Made by a program: the position numbers and the translations under genes. This document shows, in pieces, positions 1 through 5,505 of a DNA stretch of 5,625 nt. Under the pieces are notes generated by a model. That model did no database searches, was not told the origin of the DNA, and worked only from the letters and a program-made list of their open reading frames with translations. The stretch spans positions 1 through 5,625 of the forward strand of contig JAUPLM010000120.1 of NCBI GenBank assembly GCA_030836965.1. The letters are read 5' to 3'. How positions within the stretch are numbered: the first letter of the stretch is position 1; every line of letters begins with the position of its first letter. This DNA comes from Thermodesulfobacteriota bacterium. GTDB taxonomy: Bacteria; Desulfobacterota; Desulfobacteria; Desulfobacterales; RPRI01.

Positions 1-1
1 G

Positions 2-166
2 GCGGTCAGCAAGCGCCTGCGGGCGGCGAGTAAGAAAGATTCAACTGTTAATGCTCTTATACATCTTGATGTGTTTGCAAAATTTATGGCCTTTCCGGTT
101 GAATTTAACCTGGAAAAAATAGGTTATTTATTTGATCCTTTATTAAAAAACCGTAAACAGAAATAA
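2..166 (+). CDS. C-terminal end of an unrecognised protein (partial, 5' end outside window)
   Basis: One frame is open from the left edge of the window to a TAA at 164-166, giving 54 residues. The stretch is basic at both ends (begins AVSKRLRAASKK, ends LLKNRKQK) and has a middle part with hydrophobic and aromatic residues (IHLDVFAKFMAFPVEFNLEKIGYLF), as expected for a folded C-terminus. It has no membrane helix and no motif that I can tie to a family, so no function is offered. The next gene starts 31 nt after this stop with its own strong Shine-Dalgarno, which suggests that the two are co-transcribed. That the frame is coding is an inference from its openness, protein-like composition and tight spacing to the next gene. 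Confidence 0.6.
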   Translation, partial: AVSKRLRAASKKDSTVNALIHLDVFAKFMAFPVEFNLEKIGYLFDPLLKNRKQK

Positions 167-185
167 CTGTCACACCCGTATTATT

Positions 186-193
186 GAGGAGGT
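186..193 (+). promoter_or_regulatory. Strong ribosome binding site of the small exported protein
   Basis: GAGGAGGT lies 4 nt before ATG 198 and closely matches the anti-Shine-Dalgarno sequence. It fixes the start of this short gene, which might otherwise be dismissed because of its length. Confidence 0.8.
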
Positions 194-197
194 AACC

Positions 198-494
198 ATG
201 TCAAAAAATGTAGAAAAAACAATCATAATTCTTATGATATTCAGCTTCATTTTTACGCCCGGAATATCCTTTGCAGATGAAGAAAAAGTCAATGCGATTT
301 CGATTACGGCGGATCTTCTCATATTCAGGCCTGCGGGGATTTTATTGGTTCCCGTTACGGCTGTGCTTTTTGCTGTCGCTTATCCCTTTACGCTTATCGG
401 AAAGAACACGGATGAAGTATATGAAGCGCTCATAGCCGAAAATTTAAGATATACATTTCAAAGACCGCTGGGAGTAGACGTCCCGATAGAATAG
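198..494 (+). CDS. Small exported or membrane-associated protein with two RPxG motifs
   Basis: This is a 98-residue protein of unknown function. Residues 1-26 form a typical signal peptide: a short polar N-terminus with Lys3 and Lys7, a hydrophobic core IIILMIFSFIF, and a cleavage-like site SFA before DEE. The mature part has a hydrophobic stretch at about 38-68 (ADLLIFRPAG to YPFTLIG), long enough to span or lie along a membrane. It ends in a polar tail. Two similar motifs flank the hydrophobic stretch and tail: RPAG at 44-47 and RPLG at 89-92. From memory, proteobacterial proteins with the pattern D-LL-RP-G, a hydrophobic segment, P-T-IGGN and a final RPLG are common, and some are labelled multidrug transporter, a name I see no basis for here. 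The likely location is the periplasm or inner membrane. It follows the upstream gene by 31 nt, so it is probably in the same transcript. Confidence 0.85.
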   Translation: MSKNVEKTIIILMIFSFIFTPGISFADEEKVNAISITADLLIFRPAGILLVPVTAVLFAVAYPFTLIGKNTDEVYEALIAENLRYTFQRPLGVDVPIE

Positions 495-591
495 CGCGGT
501 TTTATTCTTCGTGCTTCATCCTTCAATCCGGCATGGCGTTTGCCGGGAGGGGTCGCGGTCAATATACTAAAAGGGCGGAAAGATTCAGGTT

Positions 592-596
592 GGGAG
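592..596 (+). promoter_or_regulatory. Ribosome binding site that decides the mtgA start
   Basis: GGGAG is followed by 8 nt and then GTG 605. No comparable site stands in front of the upstream in-frame ATG at 533, which is preceded by a pyrimidine-rich stretch. A second, weaker choice is TTG 590 with GGGCGG at 573-578. Confidence 0.55.
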
Positions 597-604
597 TTGT
601 TCCG

Positions 605-1327
605 GTGTCTGTTAAGACTAAAATTAAAAAAATATATGGATCTTTTACCTCTTTGCTGCGTAAGATTGTTGTCATAGCCCTTATTGCTACGATAGTTCCT
701 GTTATCCTGCTGCGCTGGATACCGCCTGTCACTTCAGCCGTTATGGTAAGAAAAAGCATTGCATCCCTCTGGTCTGAAAAAAAAGGATATAAAACCCGTT
801 ACAAGTGGACTCCCATGGAGAAAATTTCTCCGCATGCCGGAATTGCGGTGGTCGCGGCTGAAGACCAGATGTTTCCGGAACATTTCGGCTTTGATCTTGA
901 ATCTATTTCAGATGCCATGGAGAAACATTCGAAGGGAAAGCGGCTGCGTGGCGCAAGCACCATCTCGCAGCAGGTTGCTAAAAATCTTTTTTTATGGTCC
1001 GGCCGGAGTTTTATCCGGAAAGGTATTGAGGCATATTTTACCCTCCTGATTGAGGCATTATGGCCCAAGCAGAGGATACTTGAAGTATATATGAATATTG
1101 CTGAGTTCGGGAGGGGGATATTCGGGGTAGGGGCGGCAAGCGAGGCTTTTTTTAAAAAATCTCCTTCAAAACTCAGACCTTCCGAGGCGGCTCTTCTTGC
1201 GGCGGTTCTTCCCAATCCGTTACGACTTCATGCGGGCAGGCCGACCGGGTATGTTTACAGCCGGCGCGATTGGATACTCGGCCAGATGGAACAACTTGGC
1301 GGAGCCGCGTATCTTAGTAAGTATTAG
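605..1327 (+). CDS. mtgA: Monofunctional biosynthetic peptidoglycan transglycosylase
   Basis: This glycosyltransferase family 51 enzyme polymerises lipid II into glycan strands at the periplasmic face of the inner membrane. From GTG 605 the protein has 240 residues, close to the roughly 242 of E. coli MtgA. Residues 17-37 form the single N-terminal membrane anchor. The GT51 motifs follow in order: EDQMFPEHFGFD at 86-97 with the catalytic Glu86, GASTISQQ at 116-123, RKGIE at 138-142 with the second acidic residue, and KQRILEVYMNIAEFG from 155. The C-terminal PSEAALLAAVLPNPLR is also typical, and there is no transpeptidase domain, so it is not a class A PBP. The frame stays open back to ATG 533, but that extension adds a basic segment unlike the family and lacks a ribosome binding site. 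It starts 110 nt after the small exported protein. Identity is sure; the start is inferred. Confidence 0.95.
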   Translation: MSVKTKIKKIYGSFTSLLRKIVVIALIATIVPVILLRWIPPVTSAVMVRKSIASLWSEKKGYKTRYKWTPMEKISPHAGIAVVAAEDQMFPEHFGFDLESISDAMEKHSKGKRLRGASTISQQVAKNLFLWSGRSFIRKGIEAYFTLLIEALWPKQRILEVYMNIAEFGRGIFGVGAASEAFFKKSPSKLRPSEAALLAAVLPNPLRLHAGRPTGYVYSRRDWILGQMEQLGGAAYLSKY

Positions 1328-1340
1328 CAAGTAAGAGATG

Positions 1341-1368
1341 GGGGTGCTTAAAAAGACCCCGTTTATTT
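1341..1368 (+). terminator. Possible intrinsic terminator after mtgA
   Basis: GGGGT (1341-1345) pairs with ACCCC (1356-1360). Inside it CTT (1347-1349) pairs with AAG (1353-1355) around an AAA loop, with G1346 bulged. The hairpin is followed by GTTTATTT, a short imperfect T-tract. It begins 13 nt after the mtgA stop. The T-tract is weak, so it may only attenuate transcription into the DUF502 gene. Confidence 0.45.
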
Positions 1369-1450
1369 CCGGTTAAAAACAAGGTTCCTGAACAGCTTGA
1401 ACCGGCCGTGACGGTTCCGGTGCGTTCTTATAAATAGAAAAGGCGGTTAC

Positions 1451-2077
1451 ATGGAAAGATTCAAATCTTTTTTTAAAACATCTCTTATCGGAGGCATTGT
1501 CGTGATTCTCCCTGCAGCCATATTTGTATTTGTTTTCAAATGGCTGTTCGGATGGGTTACGGATATAATCCAGCCTCTGACCGATCTTGTTTTGACTAGA
1601 TCCCATATCAAAGAGATAGCGGCCGACGCAATTGTTCTTACGATTATAGTGATAGGCTGCTTTATTATCGGAGTTGTAGTAAAAACAAAATTCGTCAGGT
1701 TCGTACATGAAAATCTGGAAAACCGGATTTTAAAAATCGCTCACTGGTACGGAACCATAAAGGAGATCGTGATGCAGCTTATAGGGAAAAAGTTTCCCTT
1801 CTCCTCGGTTGCGCTGGTCAGGATTTTCGAGAATGACACTCTTTTAACCGCTTTTATTACCGATTCTCATTCCGACGGGAGTTACACAATATTTGCGCCT
1901 ACGGCGCCCAATCCGACTTCCGGCTTCATATATCACGTAAAGGGGGAATATGTTCATCATGTTGACGTAACGGTCGAAGAAGCAATGAGATCTGTCATCA
2001 CATGCGGAGCCGGTTCAAAAAAACTGATAAAGGCATATAATGAAAGACTTAAAGCGTGTGACATTGATCGTGGATAG
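1451..2077 (+). CDS. DUF502 family integral membrane protein
   Basis: The protein has 208 residues, the usual size for the DUF502 family, which is widespread in bacteria and related to plant COV (continuous vascular ring) proteins; its biochemical role is not established. Two membrane helices are visible at about 10-34 and 59-77, the first with a GG and a Pro at 14-21 typical of the family. A soluble C-terminal domain follows. It contains HWYGTIKEI at 98-106, matching the family's conserved segment before the beta domain, and the signature APTAPNPTSGF at 149-159. AGGCGG at 1441-1446, 5 nt before ATG 1451, sets the start. The gene lies 123 nt after mtgA, separated by a possible terminator, so it may have its own promoter; I found no convincing one. 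The stop at 2075-2077 is followed by a repeat-bearing gap before the glycosyltransferase. Confidence 0.9.
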   Translation: MERFKSFFKTSLIGGIVVILPAAIFVFVFKWLFGWVTDIIQPLTDLVLTRSHIKEIAADAIVLTIIVIGCFIIGVVVKTKFVRFVHENLENRILKIAHWYGTIKEIVMQLIGKKFPFSSVALVRIFENDTLLTAFITDSHSDGSYTIFAPTAPNPTSGFIYHVKGEYVHHVDVTVEEAMRSVITCGAGSKKLIKAYNERLKACDIDRG

Positions 2078-2095
2078 TGAATCGGAAAGCGAAAC

Positions 2096-2154
2096 TTGCC
2101 ACAAAGGCACAAAAATACAAAGAAATACTTAGTGACTTCGTGTCTTCGTGGCGA
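2096..2154. repeat. Imperfect inverted repeat between the DUF502 and GT2 genes
   Basis: GCCACAAAGGCAC at 2098-2110 and GTGTCTTCGTGGC at 2140-2152 are reverse complements at 11 of 13 positions, with T2097 and T2096 adding a wobble and a normal pair. The left arm is built from roughly 8-nt units (CACAAAGG, CACAAAAA, TACAAAGA) and the right arm from complementary ones (CTTCGTGT, CTTCGTGG). From memory, units of this form recur between genes in Desulfobacterota and some other phyla. The frame of the following gene is open across it, but I regard it as noncoding. Confidence 0.6.
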
Positions 2155-2214
2155 CAAAACGAATCAGGAGCAACGTTTACAAACAGAGTTAGAATAAACC
2201 AACATTTTAGCGGC

Positions 2215-3438
2215 ATGAAGCATATGAGCGCAGGAAACCTGGTATTCACCGCATACATCATCATATTCTGTTTTGCCTGGTGGGTGTCATCTTTTATGAT
2301 GGTTCGTATAGCCCGCCGGATCAGAATATTTGAAGAAGAGAATCCTCCCGCTCTTAACCGATTCCCGAAACTAAGCGTAATCATCGCGGCATGCGATGAA
2401 GCGGATACCATCGGTCCGGCCATAGCCACCCTTCTTCAACAGGATTACCCGGATCTTGAAATAGTTCTGGTTGATGACAGATCAACCGACAAAACAGGCG
2501 AAATCATAGACGGAATTGCAGGAAGCGATTCGCGGGTGAAAGCAGTCCATATTGAAAAGCTTCCTTCAGGCTGGATCGGGAAAGTAAATGCATTGAATAC
2601 CGGAACGGCGATATCCACCGGGAGATGGCTGCTTTTCACGGACGCAGATGTCCATTTCCGGCAGGGCACATTACGAAAAGCAATAGCTTTGGCAGAAGCG
2701 GAGAAAAGTGATCATCTCGCTCTTCTCCCTAAACCTACCTCGGATTCCTTCATGTTTGAGGTCGTTGTCAGCACCTTCGGCGCAATGTTTCTCTATGGTA
2801 CGGGCGCAGTAGATGTCGGGAAACCGGGCTCGGGCGCTTTTGCGGGCACAGGAGCCTTCAACCTTGTGAGAAGATCCGCGTTTGAGAAAACGGAGGGTTT
2901 TTCCTGGCTACGCATGGAGCCGGTAGACGATGTCGGGCTCGGGCTTATGATGAGCATGTCAGGAGCAAAGAGCTCTTTTGCCGTAGCTGTTCGCGATATT
3001 TCTATAGTATGGTATCCTTCCTTAAAATCGATGTTCAGGGGGGTTGAAAAAAACATCTTCGGTTCCGTTGCCGGATACAGCTTTACAAGGATGATAGTGA
3101 TTGTTTTATTTGCGTGGGCTTTTGCTGCCGCCCCTTTAGCTGCGATAATGCAATTCAGGGAAATGCCTGTGTTACTTTTGGGAGTTGCGACCTATATTTT
3201 CATGGCAGCCGGAGCTTTTTTCATATCAGTAAGATTAAAGCAGAAATTCTTTCCGCTTTTTCTGGCGCAGATCGGGATTTTTATCTTTTCGGCCATGTTT
3301 TTACGTTCAGGCCTTCTCTGCATGAGCAAAGGCGGGATAGACTGGAGAGGGACGAGATACAATACCGGGGATCTTCTGGCCGGACAGCGATTGAAACTGG
3401 AAAAATTCAGACTGAATAATCCGGACAGGAAGAGATGA
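2215..3438 (+). CDS. Family 2 glycosyltransferase, membrane-anchored
   Basis: The enzyme transfers a sugar from a nucleotide-sugar donor on the cytosolic side of the inner membrane; donor and acceptor cannot be told from sequence. From ATG 2215 it has 407 residues: an N-terminal helix at about 8-30, the GT-A domain beginning at LSVIIAACDEADTI (53-66), the donor-site VDDRSTD (86-92), GWIGKVNAL (119-127), the metal-binding TDADV (142-146) and an acidic pair in EPVDDVGLG (235-243) in the place of the catalytic ED. Three hydrophobic segments follow at about 293-312, 318-338 and 345-368, then GGIDWRGTRY (373-382). The layout resembles CrtQ- and HpnB-type enzymes acting on lipid acceptors, but I cannot assign either. 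The frame is open to GTG 2077, touching the DUF502 stop, but those 46 extra codons cross an inverted repeat and read as low-complexity polar sequence. ATG 2224 is an alternative start; both lack a strong ribosome binding site. Confidence 0.9.
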   Translation: MKHMSAGNLVFTAYIIIFCFAWWVSSFMMVRIARRIRIFEEENPPALNRFPKLSVIIAACDEADTIGPAIATLLQQDYPDLEIVLVDDRSTDKTGEIIDGIAGSDSRVKAVHIEKLPSGWIGKVNALNTGTAISTGRWLLFTDADVHFRQGTLRKAIALAEAEKSDHLALLPKPTSDSFMFEVVVSTFGAMFLYGTGAVDVGKPGSGAFAGTGAFNLVRRSAFEKTEGFSWLRMEPVDDVGLGLMMSMSGAKSSFAVAVRDISIVWYPSLKSMFRGVEKNIFGSVAGYSFTRMIVIVLFAWAFAAAPLAAIMQFREMPVLLLGVATYIFMAAGAFFISVRLKQKFFPLFLAQIGIFIFSAMFLRSGLLCMSKGGIDWRGTRYNTGDLLAGQRLKLEKFRLNNPDRKR

Positions 3439-3449
3439 GGGGAAGCGAC

Positions 3450-3620
3450 ACAGCAGGAAGGCAAGAGACACAAGGTGTGGGGCAGGATGCTTGAGGCGTA
3501 AGTCGTAAGGCTAAAGAGGTCAGGGATCAGGGGGCGGCCTGACTACTGATAACTGGTAATAGACGTAAGCCGAGGTTCAATATTCGATATTCGAAGTACG
3601 AAATTCGATATCCGGATTTT
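3450..3620. repeat. Intergenic mosaic of short degenerate repeats
   Basis: This gap between two convergent genes has no plausible ORF but several small repeats. CGTAAG occurs at 3497-3502, 3504-3509 and 3564-3569. TCAGGG occurs at 3520-3525 and 3527-3532. GTCAGG (3519-3524) pairs with CCTGAC (3538-3543). A CTGATAACTGGTAAT stretch sits near 3546-3560, and ATTCGATAT is repeated at 3582-3590 and 3603-3611 around a TTCG/CGAA dyad (3590-3602). I recall similar runs between genes of sulfate-reducing and related bacteria. No intrinsic terminator with a T-run is evident for either flanking gene. Confidence 0.5.
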
Positions 3621-3624
3621 CTGT

Positions 3625-3921
3625 TTATTCCTCTTCAGCGTCGAATTTGGCTTCAAGCTTGTTTTTTTCTTCTTCCGTGATCATTTCAAGTTCAACAAGA
3701 AGATCTCCGATCCCGTCTCTCCGCAAATCATCTATTTTCATTATTGATTCGATTTTTCTGTCTTTGATATTAAAAAATGTATATGCAAGAGTAAGCTCGG
3801 ATTTTTTAAGCAGATAAAAGTCTTTGCCGTCAACATCAATAATAAAATGATGATCAACTACGAAATAGAGACCATATGCGGCGATAGCTATAAGTATATA
3901 ATTTCTGATTGTTTTAAGCAC
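3625..3921 (-). CDS. Small membrane-anchored protein of unknown function
   Basis: The protein has 98 residues and starts with GTG at 3919-3921. On the minus strand GGAGG (plus coordinates 3930-3934) lies 8 nt before it, which supports this start. A single N-terminal hydrophobic segment at about 8-22 (YILIAIAAYGLYFVV) after Lys3 and Arg6 predicts an uncleaved anchor or signal, with the rest probably outside the cytoplasm. The remaining part has a compact alternating stretch (FIIDVDGKDFYLLKKSELTLAYTFFNI) followed by a charged, probably helical tail (ITEEEKNKLEAKFDAEEE). I recognise no domain. It is transcribed alone, divergent from the secernin-like gene and convergent with the glycosyltransferase gene, and a sigma70-like promoter lies about 45 nt upstream. 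Composition, ribosome binding site and promoter together make it a real gene despite its size. Confidence 0.8.
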   Translation of the reverse strand: MLKTIRNYILIAIAAYGLYFVVDHHFIIDVDGKDFYLLKKSELTLAYTFFNIKDRKIESIMKIDDLRRDGIGDLLVELEMITEEEKNKLEAKFDAEEE

Positions 3922-3965
3922 TCCCGGTACCTCCGTGTAAGGCGGTTTGATTTTTATTAATTGTG

Positions 3966-3994
3966 TCTATATCATTATTATATTACGTGGTCAA
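3966..3994 (-). promoter_or_regulatory. Sigma70-like promoter of the small minus-strand gene
   Basis: Read on the minus strand, TTGACC (3989-3994) is followed by a 17-nt spacer and TATAGA (3966-3971). The -35 matches the consensus at 5 of 6 positions, the -10 at 4 of 6, and the spacing is ideal. Transcription would begin near 3958-3960, leaving a leader of under 40 nt with the ribosome binding site. Confidence 0.6.
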
Positions 3995-4063
3995 TAATGG
4001 CGGTTTCGTAAAAAGCAGATTTTTATTTTCTGTTTTATTCGCTTCATGTTCTTCATGATTTAA

Positions 4064-4069
4064 TATAAT
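4064..4069 (+). promoter_or_regulatory. Possible -10 element of the secernin-like gene
   Basis: A perfect TATAAT stands 75 nt before ATG 4145. The hexamer 17 nt upstream (GCTTCA, 4041-4046) is a poor -35, so the site is either weak, activator-dependent or accidental in this AT-rich region. It is the best plus-strand candidate I see between the divergent genes. Confidence 0.4.
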
Positions 4070-4096
4070 TAACGAACTGATACTGATCAATCATAT

Positions 4097-4126
4097 TTCA
4101 TATTTATGAATGATGAAGACCTTCAT
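4097..4126. repeat. Two tandem short palindromes in the leader of the secernin-like gene
   Basis: TTCATA-TT-TATGAA (4097-4110) is a perfect 6-bp-arm dyad. It is followed 2 nt later by ATGAAG-AC-CTTCAT (4113-4126), a second perfect 6-bp-arm dyad. The second ends just before the AGGAAAGGGG ribosome binding region (4127-4136). They lie downstream of the candidate -10, so they could be an operator or RNA leader structure; function is not shown. Confidence 0.45.
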
Positions 4127-4144
4127 AGGAAAGGGGTGTAAGAT

Positions 4145-5467
4145 ATGTGCGACACTTTTGTTGTTCTTCCGGGAGGGACGGCGGACGGATCGGTTATTTT
4201 CGGGAAAAACAGCGACAGGGAGCCGAATGAGGCACAGGCGCTTGAATATCATCCTGCCGGATTGCATCCGGGAAATGAACAGCTGCAGTGCACATATATT
4301 CAAATACCTCAGGCCAGGGAAAAATATGCGGTAGTGATATCCCGCCCTTTCTGGATGTGGGGAGCCGAGATGGGCGTAAATGAAAAAGGCCTTGCGATAG
4401 GAAACGAAGCGGTTTGGACAAAGATGCCTCTCGAGAAAAAGGGAGGACTGACGGGTATGGATCTTCTCCGCCTCGCCCTTGAAAGGGCTTCAACCGCCGA
4501 ACAGGCCGTTGAAACGGTCGCCGGCCTTTTATCGGATCACGGCCAGGGAGGAATCTGCGGGTATGAAGATAAGAAGATGGTCTATCATAACAGCTTTATA
4601 ATGGCTGACGGCAAAGGCGCGTGGGTGCTTGAAACAGCCGGGCGTTTATGGGCCGCGAAAAAGGTAAAAGATCATTATTCAATAAGCAACAGCCTTACAA
4701 TAGGCGAAGAGTACGACAGAAGCCATCCGGAGCTTGCCGGTTTCGCGCGTAAAAAAGGATGGCTGAAGAAAAACGATGTTTTTAATTTTGCAAAGTGTTT
4801 TTCCGACTGGTTTTTTACGACTTTTTCCGCGAGCGCAAACAGGAGAGATTGTTCATCGCAGCTTATAAAATCAGGATTCGGTAAAATCGACGTAAAATAT
4901 GCATTCAGGATTCTCCGGGATCACGGAGCCGGAAATTACTCTCCGGATTCTCATTTCCTTGGAGACCGGCTTTGCGCCCATGCTGCAAACAGTCTTTCGA
5001 GAAATGCAACCCAGACTACGGGATCGATTGCTGCCAGACTGAAACAGGATGAGACGACCATCTGGGCAACAGGCACATCCTCTCCGTGCACTTCAATATT
5101 CAAACCGGTATGGTTCAAGCAAGAGGTGCTTCCCGGCGGAGGAAAAAATCCGGGAAGCATATATGATCCGGATAATCTCTGGTGGCGCCACGAACTCCTG
5201 CACAGAAGCATACTTCTTGATTATGAATCAAGGATAAATGCGATACTCAAAGAACGGGATGAGCTTGAAGATTCCTTTATGAGGAATTCGGATAGCGCAT
5301 CGCCGGGCAGCAGTTTTGAATATACTCTCGCGGCTTTCAGGAAGGCCGGTGAGATGACCGACTGCTGGCTGGAAAAAGTAAGAGCGGTTCCGGTCACCCG
5401 TAAACCCAATTATATTTACCGGAAATACTGGGAGGCTTTAAACAGGAAGGCCGGCATCATTCTGTAG
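4145..5467 (+). CDS. Peptidase C69 family protein, secernin-like
   Basis: The 440-residue protein resembles animal secernins over most of its length and is slightly longer than their usual 410-425. Family C69 proteins are Ntn hydrolases in which an N-terminal Cys is the nucleophile; bacterial relatives include dipeptidases. Here Cys2 directly follows the initiator Met in MCDTFV, so Met removal alone would expose it, with no propeptide. Other secernin-type segments are TADGSVIFGKNSDR (12-25), LQCTYIQIPQ (47-56), ISRPFWMWGAEMGVNEKGLAIGNEAVWTK (65-93), TGMDLLRLALER (103-114), HGQGGICG (132-139) and YHNSFIMADGKGAWVLETAG (147-166). There is no signal peptide, so it is probably cytosolic. GGGG at 4133-4136, 8 nt before the ATG, supports the start. 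Secernin substrates in bacteria are not known to me, so dipeptidase activity is only a family-level expectation. It is flanked by a divergent small gene and a convergent partial gene, so it is probably monocistronic. Confidence 0.92.
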   Translation: MCDTFVVLPGGTADGSVIFGKNSDREPNEAQALEYHPAGLHPGNEQLQCTYIQIPQAREKYAVVISRPFWMWGAEMGVNEKGLAIGNEAVWTKMPLEKKGGLTGMDLLRLALERASTAEQAVETVAGLLSDHGQGGICGYEDKKMVYHNSFIMADGKGAWVLETAGRLWAAKKVKDHYSISNSLTIGEEYDRSHPELAGFARKKGWLKKNDVFNFAKCFSDWFFTTFSASANRRDCSSQLIKSGFGKIDVKYAFRILRDHGAGNYSPDSHFLGDRLCAHAANSLSRNATQTTGSIAARLKQDETTIWATGTSSPCTSIFKPVWFKQEVLPGGGKNPGSIYDPDNLWWRHELLHRSILLDYESRINAILKERDELEDSFMRNSDSASPGSSFEYTLAAFRKAGEMTDCWLEKVRAVPVTRKPNYIYRKYWEALNRKAGIIL

Positions 5468-5469
5468 CT

Positions 5470-5505
5470 GAATCGGGCAGATTCGTTATTTTATAATTTT
5501 TGTCA
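5470..5505 (+). terminator. Possible weak terminator after the secernin-like gene
   Basis: GAATC (5470-5474) pairs with GATTC (5480-5484) around a GGGCA loop, followed by a T-rich stretch (GTTATTTTATAATTTTTG). The stem is only 5 bp and partly A/T, so termination would be inefficient. Its place 3 nt after the stop codon and before a convergent gene fits the role. Confidence 0.4.

Noticed and set aside
799..1215. Minus-strand open frame of 138 codons inside mtgA
   Set aside because: It lies entirely within the well-supported mtgA coding region and its translation shows no recognisable protein features.
1397..1434. Possible promoter before the DUF502 gene (TTGAAC at 1397-1402, TATAAA at 1429-1434)
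   Set aside because: The spacer would be 26 nt, far from the usual 16-18, and no better -35 is in register.
1373..1708. Minus-strand open frame of 111 codons overlapping the DUF502 start
   Set aside because: It is antisense to the conserved N-terminal helix region of DUF502; its product is a low-complexity Asn/Tyr/Lys-rich chain without a ribosome binding site that I can see.
2049..2429. Minus-strand open frame of 126 codons over the start of the glycosyltransferase
   Set aside because: It spans the inverted repeat and the conserved GT2 N-terminus, and looks like an antisense shadow.
4110..4334. Plus-strand open frame starting at ATG 4110 upstream of the secernin-like gene
   Set aside because: It overlaps the secernin-like gene in another frame, its start lies inside the palindromes, and it encodes a Cys/Arg-rich chain with no family character.
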